From Oleidesulfovibrio sp047973035 (GTDB taxonomy: Bacteria; Desulfobacterota; Desulfovibrionia; Desulfovibrionales; Desulfovibrionaceae), in NCBI RefSeq assembly GCF_047973035.1, contig NZ_JBKEBF010000011.1, positions 41,068 through 105,067 of the forward strand: a stretch of 64,000 nucleotides of DNA. Direction: 5' to 3'. Shown here one piece after another: positions 17,243 to 26,525 of the stretch; position 1 is the first letter of the stretch, and each line of letters opens with the position of its first letter. A program made the translations under genes and the position numbers. Below the pieces are notes generated by a model. It did no database searches and was not told the origin of the DNA. It worked only from the letters and a program-made list of their open reading frames with translations.

Positions 17243-18331
17243 ATGGTAAGCACCCTTTCCGTCATTCTTGTGCTCGGCGGCCTCATATTCTTTCATGAAC
17301 TTGGGCACTTTACCGCTGCACGCAGCCTCGGCATCGGGGTAAAAACATTTTCTCTGGGTTTCGGCCCGCGCCTTTTCGGATTCCGCAAGGGCCAGACAGA
17401 CTATCGCCTCGCTCTTATTCCGCTTGGCGGTTATGTTCAACTGGTAGGCGAACAGGATGAATCTGACGTCCCGGAAGGCTTTACCGTAAAGGAAAGCTTT
17501 GCACTGCGTCCTGCATGGCACCGCATGATCGTCATTGCAGCAGGTCCGCTTTTCAACTTTTTGCTGGCATGGCTTATCTACTGGGGACTTTTCTGGGCAC
17601 AGGGCCAGATGTATCTGCTGCCCGAAGTAGGCGGCGTACAGGAAGGCAGCCCCGCGCAGCATGCAGGACTCCAGAAGGGTGACCGCATCCTGAGCATTGC
17701 AGGCCGCACCATTGAATACTGGAGCGATGTGTCTGACACCATCGGCTCCGGCGACGGTTCCCCCATCGAAATAGCCCTCAGCAGACCTGCTTCTGGAGGG
17801 GCTGCGCCGGTGACTATGAACATCACCGTCACTCCCGAACAGCAGCTGCGCAAAAACCTGTTCGGAGAAGATGAACGGGCACTGATTATCGGCGTACATG
17901 CTTCCGGCGCAACATTGAACAAGCCAATGGGGCCGATCGATGCCCTTGTTGCCGGTGCCGGAAATACATGGGGCATGATTGCGCTTACCGGGCAGGGCTT
18001 TTTAAAGCTGTTCCAACGCGTTGTACCGCTTGATACCGTCGGCGGTCCCATCATGATTGCCCAGATGGTTACCGAACAGGCAGAAAACGGCCTTTCACCG
18101 CTGCTGGCACTTACCGCCCTGATCAGCGTCAACCTTGGCCTTCTTAACCTGCTGCCTATTCCTGTGCTGGACGGCGGACATCTGCTGTTCCTGTCTCTGG
18201 AAACTATTTTCAGGCGGCCTGTTCCGCAACGTATCCAGAACTTCACGACACAGGCAGGTCTGGTGCTGCTGCTTATGCTGATGGTGCTTGCCACGTTTAA
18301 CGACGTCGTCCGGTCATTCTTCAGCGAATAG
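17243..18331 (+). CDS. rseP: RIP metalloprotease RseP (site-2 protease)
   Basis: Inner-membrane zinc protease of 362 residues. HELGHF near residue 15 is the HExxH zinc site, and LNLLPIPVLDGGH near 300 supplies the third ligand. A single PDZ domain (GVQEGSPAQHAGLQKGDRIL) lies between membrane segments. The family cuts anti-sigma factors and signal peptides within the membrane. The position directly after dxr is the usual one. Confidence 0.95.
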   Translation: MVSTLSVILVLGGLIFFHELGHFTAARSLGIGVKTFSLGFGPRLFGFRKGQTDYRLALIPLGGYVQLVGEQDESDVPEGFTVKESFALRPAWHRMIVIAAGPLFNFLLAWLIYWGLFWAQGQMYLLPEVGGVQEGSPAQHAGLQKGDRILSIAGRTIEYWSDVSDTIGSGDGSPIEIALSRPASGGAAPVTMNITVTPEQQLRKNLFGEDERALIIGVHASGATLNKPMGPIDALVAGAGNTWGMIALTGQGFLKLFQRVVPLDTVGGPIMIAQMVTEQAENGLSPLLALTALISVNLGLLNLLPIPVLDGGHLLFLSLETIFRRPVPQRIQNFTTQAGLVLLLMLMVLATFNDVVRSFFSE

Positions 18332-18347
18332 AAACGGAACTGACAAC

Positions 18348-19205
18348 ATGACTACGATAAATTCGTGCCCCGCACCTGAAGCAGACCTCACCCTTGTCAT
18401 CAATGCGGCAGAAGGGCGCCTGCAGGTTGTTGCCGGTTCAGTGTGTCCGGCGCAGCCGGGTGACACCTCGCTGCTGTTCAGCTTTGAAATGACAGTTCCC
18501 CGTCAGGGTACGGAAGTGCTGGCACCTGCAATCCATGACGCCATGAGCCGCATGCGTGTTTCCATGAAAGAAATCAGAAGGATTGCTGTGATAAACGGGC
18601 CAGGCGGCTTTACCGGTCTGCGCCTTGCTCTGGCAACCACACTGGGCCTGTCACGGGCTCTTGCCGTGCCTACAGCCGGTATTTCGTACACCGAAGCACT
18701 GGCTACGGACGCGGCGCAGGTGCTGGCTGCAACCGGCACTACAACCGAAAGCGGAAAACCTGTGCTCTGGGCCATTCTGCACGCACGGCGCGATCAGGTA
18801 ATGGTTCAAGGATTTACCCTGCAAGCAGACGGTCAAACAGCCCCATTGCAGCAGGTCACCACATTCAGTGTATCCGAAGCCAGCCGCCATATTGTCGCTT
18901 TGACGCAAGGCAACAACGGCCATGCGTATTTTTTCGGCAGCGGCCTGCGCAGAAATATGCAGGCTATTAAAGAAGCGATGACGGCCAGCACTCTGCCATG
19001 CACAATGCTGCCTTCGCGCTTTGATCATGTCCGGCCTGAAACCATGCTGGCCATGACCACCCACGCACAATGGGACCATGAACCGGTAGAACCCGAATAT
19101 GTCCGGGGGTGCGATGCAGAAGAAAATCTACCGCGCCTTGCTGCCGCACGCGGCATGGAACCGGAGCTGGCAGTGAAAACCCTGCGGAAGCTTACCTCCT
19201 CATAA
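18348..19205 (+). CDS. tsaB: tRNA threonylcarbamoyladenosine synthesis protein TsaB
   Basis: Non-catalytic partner of TsaD in making t6A37 of tRNA. The ASKHA-fold core is seen in the IAVINGPGGFTGLRLALATTLG block near residue 82, followed by TAGISYTEAL. At 285 residues it is longer than the usual 220-240. The ATG at 18348 is the first after the rseP stop; an in-frame extension upstream overlaps rseP and is not family-like. A terminator follows. Confidence 0.88.
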   Translation: MTTINSCPAPEADLTLVINAAEGRLQVVAGSVCPAQPGDTSLLFSFEMTVPRQGTEVLAPAIHDAMSRMRVSMKEIRRIAVINGPGGFTGLRLALATTLGLSRALAVPTAGISYTEALATDAAQVLAATGTTTESGKPVLWAILHARRDQVMVQGFTLQADGQTAPLQQVTTFSVSEASRHIVALTQGNNGHAYFFGSGLRRNMQAIKEAMTASTLPCTMLPSRFDHVRPETMLAMTTHAQWDHEPVEPEYVRGCDAEENLPRLAAARGMEPELAVKTLRKLTSS

Positions 19206-19224
19206 TTGTTTCCTACAAAAACAT

Positions 19225-19254
19225 AAAAAAGCCGTCCTGCAGGGCGGCTTTTTT
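19225..19254 (+). terminator. Terminator after tsaB
   Basis: GCCGTCC TGCA GGGCGGC forms a 7-bp stem with one G-T pair, flanked by six A and six T residues, so it could act in both directions. It ends the pyrH-to-tsaB series. Confidence 0.9.
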
Positions 19255-19466
19255 ATGTTCCTCTGCTTACCTGCCCTCTTGCCGGACGGGTAAAGTTCTG
19301 CCGCGTACAACCGATGAGGTTATCAAGGCCGATTTGACAGGCTTGCTGCCCTGCGCACTGCTGAAGTTCAGAACATGGCGTGTATCCGACAAACACACGC
19401 GTCACAAAAAGTTATCAGAACAGCAGACTATCCAGTCCGTTAGGGGCTGCACTATTTAACGGCGCA

Positions 19467-19482
19467 TGGCATTTTCCTTGCA
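19467..19482 (+). promoter_or_regulatory. Sigma-54 promoter of fliD
   Basis: TGGCA (19467-19471) and TTGCA (19478-19482) have the exact spacing of the sigma-54 consensus (TGGCAC-N5-TTGC; the GG and GC doublets are 12 bases apart). Transcription would begin near 19493, about 40 bases before the fliD start. Control of flagellar genes by sigma-54 is common in proteobacteria; an enhancer site was not identified. Confidence 0.65.
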
Positions 19483-19533
19483 TCCATGGCTACGGGCTAT
19501 ACCGCTCAGGAAAAAAATGCCCGAGGTGTAATT

Positions 19534-21261
19534 ATGGCTACAGAACTGCTCTCAGGCGGCATACGATTTGACGGAATTTCTTCCGGTACCGACTTCAGCT
19601 CGATGATTGACCAGCTGAAGAAGGTTGAAAGCATCCAGAAAAACCGCATGGAATTGTGGAAAGGCGATTGGGAAAAACGCCTTGCTGCTTTTCAGGAAAT
19701 CCGAACTGAAATCGGCAATCTTAAGGTGATTGTTGACAAGATGGACACCACTCAGGAGTTCATGACAAAGACAGCCTCGTCTTCAAACAGCAGTATTCTT
19801 ACAGCCGCAGCCGGTACAGAAGCATTGGAAGGTTCGTATAAGCTTGAAGTTGGTCAACTTGCCACCAATGCCATTCTTACCTACCAGAACGGATTTACGG
19901 ATAAAACCGCATCCATAAACTCTTCGGGTGCGGCACAGGAATTCGTTTACACCTACAAGGGCGAACAACACACAATTTCGGTTGCTGACGGGACTACGCT
20001 GGAAGGTCTTGTCAACATGATCAATAAGGACTCGCAAAACCCCGGAGTCCGGGCATCGCTGATCAAAACCGGCGATCAATACATGTTCCAGCTGAAAGGC
20101 ATGGATCTGGGTGCCAACAACACCCTGACCATTGACGCTGCAACCACTGTAGGTTCGTTCGACCTTGACCCGGCGATGTGGCACGAGCAGGCTCCGCAAA
20201 ACGCCCAGTATCGTATCAATGACTGGCCCGGCGGTTCCTGGTTGGAATCATCCACCAACACGCTGGACGAGGCAATCGAAGGCCTTACCATCAACTTACG
20301 GGATACAGGCGTAAGTCAGGTTTCTGTTGATACCGACCTTGATAAAATTACAGAAAACATCAGAGCTTTCGTCGACGGTATGAACACCGTACGTACAAAA
20401 ATTCTTGAGTTGACAAAAGTTGACTCAAACAAGTCTGCGTCAGACCCCAACAAAGAAACCAGTCAGTTTGACGCTGAAAAAGGCTCTGTTCTTACAGGCA
20501 ACTACGGTGTCCAGCTGCTTTCTTCGCGCCTTAAGCTGATTACCTCGAACAGTGGCCCCGGTTTCGATTATCAATATGAAGAAGACGGGCAGACAAAAGG
20601 TGATATATTCAGTTCCCTTGCACAGATTGGTATTATGACGAACTCGGATGAAAGTTCCGTCAATAATGGTCTGCTTGAGATTGATGAAGAAAAGCTGCGA
20701 AGTGCGTTGGAAAAATATCCTGACGAAGTTTCGGCCCTGTTTGCTGCAAGCGGCGAAGGGATTTCTGACAGTGCCGATTTTTCCTACCACTCTCATGTTA
20801 ACGGCATCACGAAGCCCGGCAAGTACGAAGTAAAGTACGACATTGACGCCTCCGGCAATATCACCAATGCGACAATCGGTGGTGTTCCCGCCAAGATTGA
20901 GCAAGGATTGCACCAGATAGTCGCCATGGACGGACCGGCTAAAGGTTTGTCCGTTACGGTCGATAACATGACAGCAGGGTCATATAGCGACACTGTCCGT
21001 CTGCGGCAAGGCAAAATGGGGGAACTTTCCGGCACCTTGGCCGAAATGACTTCCAGCAACGGCACTCTGAAGATTCTGGAAAGAAACTATCAGGACATCA
21101 TCTATCAGATTGATGAAAAAATTGAGCGGGAAGAATCACGCCTGTTGAAGTGGGAGCAGAACCAGCGACTCAGATTCTCGCGCCTTGAAGCAACGCTGAC
21201 CATGTACGATCGTCAGACGCAGGCTCTTAGCTCTGCTATTCAACAGATGAGCAAGAGCTAG
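19534..21261 (+). CDS. fliD: Flagellar hook-associated protein 2 (filament cap)
   Basis: Cap protein that sits at the filament tip and folds exported flagellin (575 residues). The N-terminal domain has GISSGTDFSSMIDQLKKVES, a typical FliD opening, and the C-terminal part is helical with VDGMNTVRTKI and the final KWEQNQRLRFSRLEATLTMY. The ATG at 19534 has AGGTG upstream; the frame is open for 16 codons before it but these are not FliD-like. The promoter is sigma-54 type. fliS follows after 21 bases. Confidence 0.93.
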   Translation: MATELLSGGIRFDGISSGTDFSSMIDQLKKVESIQKNRMELWKGDWEKRLAAFQEIRTEIGNLKVIVDKMDTTQEFMTKTASSSNSSILTAAAGTEALEGSYKLEVGQLATNAILTYQNGFTDKTASINSSGAAQEFVYTYKGEQHTISVADGTTLEGLVNMINKDSQNPGVRASLIKTGDQYMFQLKGMDLGANNTLTIDAATTVGSFDLDPAMWHEQAPQNAQYRINDWPGGSWLESSTNTLDEAIEGLTINLRDTGVSQVSVDTDLDKITENIRAFVDGMNTVRTKILELTKVDSNKSASDPNKETSQFDAEKGSVLTGNYGVQLLSSRLKLITSNSGPGFDYQYEEDGQTKGDIFSSLAQIGIMTNSDESSVNNGLLEIDEEKLRSALEKYPDEVSALFAASGEGISDSADFSYHSHVNGITKPGKYEVKYDIDASGNITNATIGGVPAKIEQGLHQIVAMDGPAKGLSVTVDNMTAGSYSDTVRLRQGKMGELSGTLAEMTSSNGTLKILERNYQDIIYQIDEKIEREESRLLKWEQNQRLRFSRLEATLTMYDRQTQALSSAIQQMSKS

Positions 21262-21282
21262 ATAGACACACAGGAGACCAAT

Positions 21283-22119
21283 ATGCAGAAGGCAGCCCAG
21301 GCCTATTTTCAGACTCAGGTGTCAACCACCTCTCAAGGGCAGCTTCTCCTTATGCTGTACGATGGAGCTATCAAGTTCCTTAATCAGGCAAAAGATAAGA
21401 TTGCTCAGCGAGACTATGCGGCCAAGGGTATCCTTATTTCCAAGGCTTTGGATGTCATCAATGAGCTAGACGGCAGCTTGAATCCGGAACAGGGTCCTGA
21501 ACTGGCCGAAAACCTGCATAAACTCTATTTTTACTGTTCCACCAGACTGCTGAACGCAAACCTGAAAATGGATACCGCACTTATTGACGAGGTTATCAGA
21601 ATCCTCAGCGGTCTTCGTAGTGCGTATGCTCAGATTATGGACACGCCGGGGGCTATAGAGGCGCAAAGGCAGCTGGCTGCAAAACAGCGTGCAGATGCGG
21701 CAATTCCACAAAACCGTACCATGATGCCTCAGGCTCAACCCGCTGCCGGCCCCGCATTTAACAGTGGAACCGCTGCAAAACGGTATGGAGCACAGGCTGC
21801 ACCAGCAGCACCCCAAACAACCGCGCCACAGCAGCCCATTCAGCCTCCTTCAGGCACGACCGGCGGCTTTGGAGTGCCATCCGGCTTCGGTGCAGGAGCA
21901 AAGCGCGCTTATGCTGCACCGACGCAGCAGCCTCAGCCTGCGCCCTCCGCTCCTGAGGTTCCTCCCCGGCAACCCCGGCAGGTTACGCAACCAAAACACA
22001 CAGAGCAGCCCCAGCAGGCTGCAAACAAAGAAGAAGCTGCGCCCCAGAAACCCGCTGGTTTCGGTTTTGGCAATCGTCAGTTCGGCGCAAGCCTTTACCG
22101 CAAGGCTGCGGACTCATAA
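21283..22119 (+). CDS. fliS: Flagellar chaperone FliS with a long Pro/Gln-rich tail
   Basis: Residues 1-125 are FliS, the cytoplasmic chaperone that binds the flagellin C-terminus before export: AYFQTQVSTTSQGQLLLMLY at the start, YDGAIKFLNQA, and GSLNPEQGPELAENLHKLY. Typical FliS is about 130 residues, but this one has 278. Residues 130-278 are low-complexity, rich in Ala, Pro and Gln, with short recurring elements such as AAKRYGAQ, AKRAYAAP, GFGVPSGFG and FGFGNRQFG. The tail is probably disordered. AGGAGAC precedes the start and a perfect terminator follows. Confidence 0.92.
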   Translation: MQKAAQAYFQTQVSTTSQGQLLLMLYDGAIKFLNQAKDKIAQRDYAAKGILISKALDVINELDGSLNPEQGPELAENLHKLYFYCSTRLLNANLKMDTALIDEVIRILSGLRSAYAQIMDTPGAIEAQRQLAAKQRADAAIPQNRTMMPQAQPAAGPAFNSGTAAKRYGAQAAPAAPQTTAPQQPIQPPSGTTGGFGVPSGFGAGAKRAYAAPTQQPQPAPSAPEVPPRQPRQVTQPKHTEQPQQAANKEEAAPQKPAGFGFGNRQFGASLYRKAADS

Positions 22120-22130
22120 CAACAGATAGA

Positions 22131-22160
22131 CAGCCTGTGCTCTGCACAGGCTGTTTTTTT
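22131..22160 (+). terminator. Terminator after fliS
   Basis: CAGCCTGTGC and GCACAGGCTG form a perfect 10-bp stem with a TCT loop, followed by seven T residues. It ends the fliDS transcript. Confidence 0.93.
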
Positions 22161-22171
22161 ATCCCCCCGTT

Positions 22172-22230
22172 GAAGCGGCTTTGGTAATTCCATTTTTCCC
22201 CCCCGAAATGGTCACCTTCAAAGCCGCTTC
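22172..22230. repeat. Nested inverted repeat downstream of fliS
   Basis: GAAGCGGCTTTG (22172-22183) is perfectly complementary to CAAAGCCGCTTC (22219-22230). Inside it CCATTT (22190-22195) pairs with AAATGG (22206-22211) around a C-rich loop. A TTCTTTT stretch follows on the plus strand. It may be a second terminator or a leader structure for the glycosyltransferase gene at 22323. Confidence 0.7.
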
Positions 22231-22322
22231 TTCTTTTCCGGTGTCGAACCGATGTTTTTTCCAGTTATGCTTGCTGACGGGTTTTTCTTTTCAAATCCAT
22301 GTAGGTAGGCTACTTTACGGGC

Positions 22323-23507
22323 ATGGCACAGTCAGGCATTCCGGTATTACATGCTATAAAATCGCTAGGGTTAGGCGGCACGGAAAAAGTTATGCAGCTC
22401 TTTGTGCAGACTCTTGCTTCGTTGTCCTGCGACCCTCAGCATAAAGGCTTTAAACCTGCGGTATGGAGTATGCACGATGGCGAGCGCGGTGATATTTTGC
22501 GCCAGAACGGCATTCCCGTATACATAGGTCCTGACATCAGCCTCGCCGCTGCCGCGCACCGCCCTGCCATCATCCATGTTCATCGTGCAGGCTGGCCGGA
22601 ACCAGATCTGATGCGCCCCGTTCAGGCCATTCGAAAGCGCTCCGGCACAGGCAAACCAGCCCCTTTTCTTCCCATCGTTGTTGAAACCAATGTATTCGGC
22701 AGGCTGGACGACTCCCCTAGCGGGCGCGAAGTGGACAGTACACTTTTCGTTTCATCATTCTGTGCAGCACGATATCAGCACTTGTACTCCATTCCTGTAA
22801 CCACCCCCCGCCGGATGGTTTTGTACAACCCTGTGGATACTGATTTTCTGGAACAGCATACTACTACGCCGGAACAACGCGATTTTTCACGCCCTGTCAT
22901 AGGCCGGCTTTCACGGGCCGATTCAGGTAAATGGTCGCCCCTTGCGCTCTCCTTCTTACCTGCACTGGTAAAAAAATTTCCGCATCTGGAATACCGTGTT
23001 GTCGGGGGAATCGCTGAGGCCCGCAATTTTGTGGCAAAACACAGGTTACAAAATAATGTCCGTTTCTTACCACCTCTCCGCACAGAAAATGAACTGGCAG
23101 AATTTCTGGATGGTCTTTCGATTCTGGCTCATGCCAATGATACAGGAGAAAGTTTCGGGCTGGCCATCGCTGAAGCCATGTCCTGCGGCCTGCCGGTAAT
23201 TACTCACCAATGTCATGACTGGCGCGATAATGCGCAAACCGAACTGGTGGACCAGAACATAACCGGCCTGATTGCGGACTCCGCAGATGAATACGCAGCT
23301 GCCGTGCACTATCTGCTCAGTCACCCCGAAGAAGCTCGCCGTATGGGAATTGCAGGTCGTAATAAAGCGAGAGCCTGCTTCAAAAAAGAGTACGTCACAA
23401 GACAGCTGGCTGCACTGTATCACACGTTGCTTGGTATTCCGGACACCGCAAGCAGAACCATGGGTAATCCGCATGCCTGTTTTACGAGGACAAATGATGC
23501 CTGCTGA
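22323..23507 (+). CDS. Glycosyltransferase family 4 (GT-B fold)
   Basis: A 394-residue retaining glycosyltransferase. The N-terminal IPVLHAIKSLGLGGTEKVMQ contains the glycine loop of GT4 enzymes. The C-terminal nucleotide-sugar domain has RPVIGRLSRADSGKW near residue 195 and the E-x7-E-like GESFGLAIAEAMSCGLPVI near 285. The acceptor is unknown. It lies 200 bases after fliS and overlaps another glycosyltransferase, so a role in flagellin or surface glycan modification is possible but only inferred. Confidence 0.88.
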   Translation: MAQSGIPVLHAIKSLGLGGTEKVMQLFVQTLASLSCDPQHKGFKPAVWSMHDGERGDILRQNGIPVYIGPDISLAAAAHRPAIIHVHRAGWPEPDLMRPVQAIRKRSGTGKPAPFLPIVVETNVFGRLDDSPSGREVDSTLFVSSFCAARYQHLYSIPVTTPRRMVLYNPVDTDFLEQHTTTPEQRDFSRPVIGRLSRADSGKWSPLALSFLPALVKKFPHLEYRVVGGIAEARNFVAKHRLQNNVRFLPPLRTENELAEFLDGLSILAHANDTGESFGLAIAEAMSCGLPVITHQCHDWRDNAQTELVDQNITGLIADSADEYAAAVHYLLSHPEEARRMGIAGRNKARACFKKEYVTRQLAALYHTLLGIPDTASRTMGNPHACFTRTNDAC

Positions 23508-24909
23508 CACTGCAACCCTGCTGCGACAGTACACGTACACGCTCTTACCGTGGCAGGTAGGTGCAATTCCGGCCGGCACCCGCCATTCCTGCGACAGCAA
23601 TCAGGGCACCATAGAACGCACGCTAGACAGACTGTTACAGGCTGCATCAAGAGCGCCGCGCAACCATGTGGTGCTGATGGGGCTTGCTGACGGCAGGCTG
23701 GCAGAAGCACTGGCTACAAAGTTGCCTGATGACCGCATGCTTACCGTTGTCGAATGCATCCCTCAGACCGTGCGCAGTGTCTATGCGTCATCATTGCTGC
23801 AAACAGATTCCGACGCCCCCTTAAAACAGACTTCGTTGTGGTGGATGCAAGGCAGACATACCTTGCTCTGCGATAATTCCCTGAAAGCACTTATGCTGTT
23901 GCTGCACCTTACCGGCAGAACTCCAGACCGGACAACTATGCTGCTCAACCCGCATATTTCACCGACTGAAAGAACACCCTATAAGCAACTTCAGCGACTG
24001 ATGCTCTCAACTTATTCTCTGGCAGCAGATCATCCTTCGACGCCTGATGCCGGAATCTCTACAACGGGCATACAGCCAAGCACACCTTTGGAGTGTAATA
24101 AGCGGCCCACAGCTACGTCAGAAGCTGAAACTGACACCAGCTCCATCCCTTCAATACCAGTCGATAACACCCCTTTTTTTCAAGCTTCAGGCAACACGCA
24201 CTCCGAGCCTGTTCTTAAAAAATTGAGCATTTGTGCCATTCTCCACCCGACAGAGCCACATCTGGATGATTTTTTTGCTCAGTTGCCTGACGCACGCGAA
24301 GTCGTCATTTTATGGGATGCAGAAACAATTCCCGCATATGCTCCGAAAACCGCATGCACTGTAAGGCAATACGCCAGACCATTGCAGGGAAATTTTGCTG
24401 CCCAGCGCAATGCAGTGCTGCAATACGTCTCCGGTGAGTGGCTTTTTTTTATTGATGGTGACGAGAGACTGACAAGTGAACAATGGCAGGGAGTTTCAGC
24501 CATAATGAAAAAAGCTGATGAGCAGAACATCGGCGGAGTATTATTCCCGCGCCAAACCTATTGGCCCGATGAGGAGCATGTACTGGCAGGTTTCGGGTTA
24601 TGGCCCGATATGCAGCTTCGCCTGTTGCGCGCCTGCCCTACACTTGCATTCACGCGCCCCGTGCATGAAGTTATTACAGGAACCACAGGTAAGCTTGCCA
24701 TTGCACCGGCACTTCCTATCGAACATTTTTCACGCCTTTACAAAGACGAGGTCATGCTGGCACAAAAGTTACAAATTTTTGATGCCGCCGCCGGACACAG
24801 GCAGCATAGGCTTAACAACAAGTATCCTTCATTACCAACACAATTTTTCCGTTCCCTTACAAGTCATTACAAAACAGATCATCTGTTGTTATTCCATCAA
24901 AACGGATAA
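23494..24909 (+). CDS. Two-part protein with a C-terminal GT2-like glycosyltransferase domain
   Basis: The protein has 471 residues, starting at ATG 23494 with GAGGA upstream and overlapping the previous gene by 14 bases. The N-terminal 190 residues have a Rossmann-like stretch (HVVLMGLADGRLAEALA, then MLTVVECIPQTVRSV), perhaps a methyltransferase-like or DUF115-like fold. A Ser/Thr/Pro-rich linker follows. From about residue 245 there is a GT2-like domain, lacking the usual VV.DdgS turn but with NFAAQRNAVLQYVSGEWLFF and the DGDERL metal motif, then RPVHEVI. Substrate unknown. Confidence 0.75.
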   Translation: MMPADTATLLRQYTYTLLPWQVGAIPAGTRHSCDSNQGTIERTLDRLLQAASRAPRNHVVLMGLADGRLAEALATKLPDDRMLTVVECIPQTVRSVYASSLLQTDSDAPLKQTSLWWMQGRHTLLCDNSLKALMLLLHLTGRTPDRTTMLLNPHISPTERTPYKQLQRLMLSTYSLAADHPSTPDAGISTTGIQPSTPLECNKRPTATSEAETDTSSIPSIPVDNTPFFQASGNTHSEPVLKKLSICAILHPTEPHLDDFFAQLPDAREVVILWDAETIPAYAPKTACTVRQYARPLQGNFAAQRNAVLQYVSGEWLFFIDGDERLTSEQWQGVSAIMKKADEQNIGGVLFPRQTYWPDEEHVLAGFGLWPDMQLRLLRACPTLAFTRPVHEVITGTTGKLAIAPALPIEHFSRLYKDEVMLAQKLQIFDAAAGHRQHRLNNKYPSLPTQFFRSLTSHYKTDHLLLFHQNG

Positions 24910-24985
24910 AACCTGATGTCTCACTTCTTGATTTGACTTGCTTCCCAACATACACTGATTCGATATCATCCTTTGAGGTTTTTCC

Positions 24986-26503
24986 ATGCAGATACGCTGT
25001 CCCGAATGTCAGTTCACACGTTACGTTGATGAAACAAAAATACCGCCGACGGCCGCACTAGCTACCTGCCCGAAGTGCAGGCACCGGTTCCGCTTCAGAG
25101 ACTTTGCTCTGCCGGATGAGTTTACACTTGAGCCGGATCCGGATCAGCCTGAGGCACAGACAGTAACCCCCTCTCCGTCTCCCGATGTTACGGACAAAGC
25201 AATCTCCACGCGCCCTGAGCGTGGAAGCATGCCCCAATCCGGCGACATATGGAATGACATTGCCTCGCTCGGCGATAAGAAAGAGTCACCGCAACAATCC
25301 ATACAAAAGGCTCCGGTAGATCCGGCTGAATCAGCCCGCCAGACTGAGCGTGCTACGGAAACTGCAGAAGTTGAAGGGGCTACGAATGTTCAAGAACAGC
25401 GTGTAAACGCACACACTGTCATTGATAATATCGGTAGCATAGAGTCAAAGCCTGCCCCCCGTCCGACAAATGAAGTGCCCACAGTTACGGAAACGGCCCC
25501 GGTTGAGCCCGTCCAACAGGCTGAACAGACTGCAGTAACAGAGTCGCGCGATGCGGCTGCGCCGTTCCAGCCGCGGGCAGAAGCGTACACTGATACTGAA
25601 GCAGCTACGCCCACTCCCGCTGAACGCGAAGAGCGTCCGGTAGCAAAAAATGACTTTAAAGACATCGTAGACGCTCACCATGCTGCTAAAAGCGATCCTT
25701 TTGGCGCTGGGCGCACTGAAGACTCAGTCGGCCATCACGAACCACGCAAAAATGCTGACGAATACTGGTCCGATACCCAGACGACACAGGAACAGCAGGA
25801 AGACGGCAGCCGCAGGATAGTTCTGGAAGACGAACCCTCATCTATTCCGGCTGACTTGCAAGACAGACTGAACAGGCCTGAACCACAGGATATTCCTTGG
25901 GAATGGCCCGACAGATACGGTTTCTTCCCTTCCTTCATTGAAACCGTCAAACGGGTACTTTTTTCGCCTGCACGCTTTTTTGCTTCAATGAGGCCGGGGC
26001 TGACCATTACCGCCCCGATTACGTTCTACCTGCTCACGGGCATTTTCGACGAGATTGCCACTCGCGGCTGGTTCCTTGCTCTGGCGCGCATGAATCATGA
26101 AGAGATTGCTGCAAGCCCGTTTGCCGGTCTGTTCAATGAAATGGTTCAGGCTTCAGGCAGCCTTTCAATGCTGCTGATGGCTATTCTTTTAATGGTGGTA
26201 AAACTCATTTTGTTCTCAGGCCTGTACCAGACATTCCTGCGCCTTGTCGGTGCAGACAAAGGCGGCTTTGTCACTACGTTTAGAGTAATTGCCTATTCCA
26301 ACGCGGTTGGTATACTGGCCCTGTTCCCATTCTTCAGCCAGATCGTCGGCCCGTTCTGGTACCTGGTACTTACGCTTATCGGTATCAAGCACGGGCACCG
26401 TATCGGCTGGGGTAAGGCTATTTTTGCAGTATTACCTGTATATCTCTTGATGACGATCTTTACTGTAATGTCTGTTCAGACAATAATGGGAACCATAGGC
26501 TAA
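24986..26503 (+). CDS. Zinc-ribbon and Yip1-domain membrane protein
   Basis: Residues 1-40 form an MJ0042-type zinc ribbon (IRCPECQ...ATCPKCRHRFRF, two CxxC pairs). Residues 45-290 are acidic, Pro/Thr/Glu-rich and probably disordered, with many TEAP-like elements. Residues 300-505 are a Yip1-like domain with about five membrane segments (ITAPITFYLLTGIF, MLLMAILLMVVKLILF, AVGILALFPFF, FWYLVLTLIGIKHGH, VLPVYLLMTIF). The zinc ribbon would lie in the cytoplasm. The combination is known in deltaproteobacterial genomes; the function is unknown. A small unknown gene follows after 22 bases. Confidence 0.85.
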   Translation: MQIRCPECQFTRYVDETKIPPTAALATCPKCRHRFRFRDFALPDEFTLEPDPDQPEAQTVTPSPSPDVTDKAISTRPERGSMPQSGDIWNDIASLGDKKESPQQSIQKAPVDPAESARQTERATETAEVEGATNVQEQRVNAHTVIDNIGSIESKPAPRPTNEVPTVTETAPVEPVQQAEQTAVTESRDAAAPFQPRAEAYTDTEAATPTPAEREERPVAKNDFKDIVDAHHAAKSDPFGAGRTEDSVGHHEPRKNADEYWSDTQTTQEQQEDGSRRIVLEDEPSSIPADLQDRLNRPEPQDIPWEWPDRYGFFPSFIETVKRVLFSPARFFASMRPGLTITAPITFYLLTGIFDEIATRGWFLALARMNHEEIAASPFAGLFNEMVQASGSLSMLLMAILLMVVKLILFSGLYQTFLRLVGADKGGFVTTFRVIAYSNAVGILALFPFFSQIVGPFWYLVLTLIGIKHGHRIGWGKAIFAVLPVYLLMTIFTVMSVQTIMGTIG

Positions 26504-26525
26504 GTAAGAAACATCTGGAGTTGCC

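Larger units (their letters stand above)
19206..19533. other. Intergenic region between tsaB and fliD
   Basis: The 328-base gap holds the tsaB terminator and a sigma-54 promoter for fliD, each listed separately. No other gene is supported between them. Confidence 0.4.
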
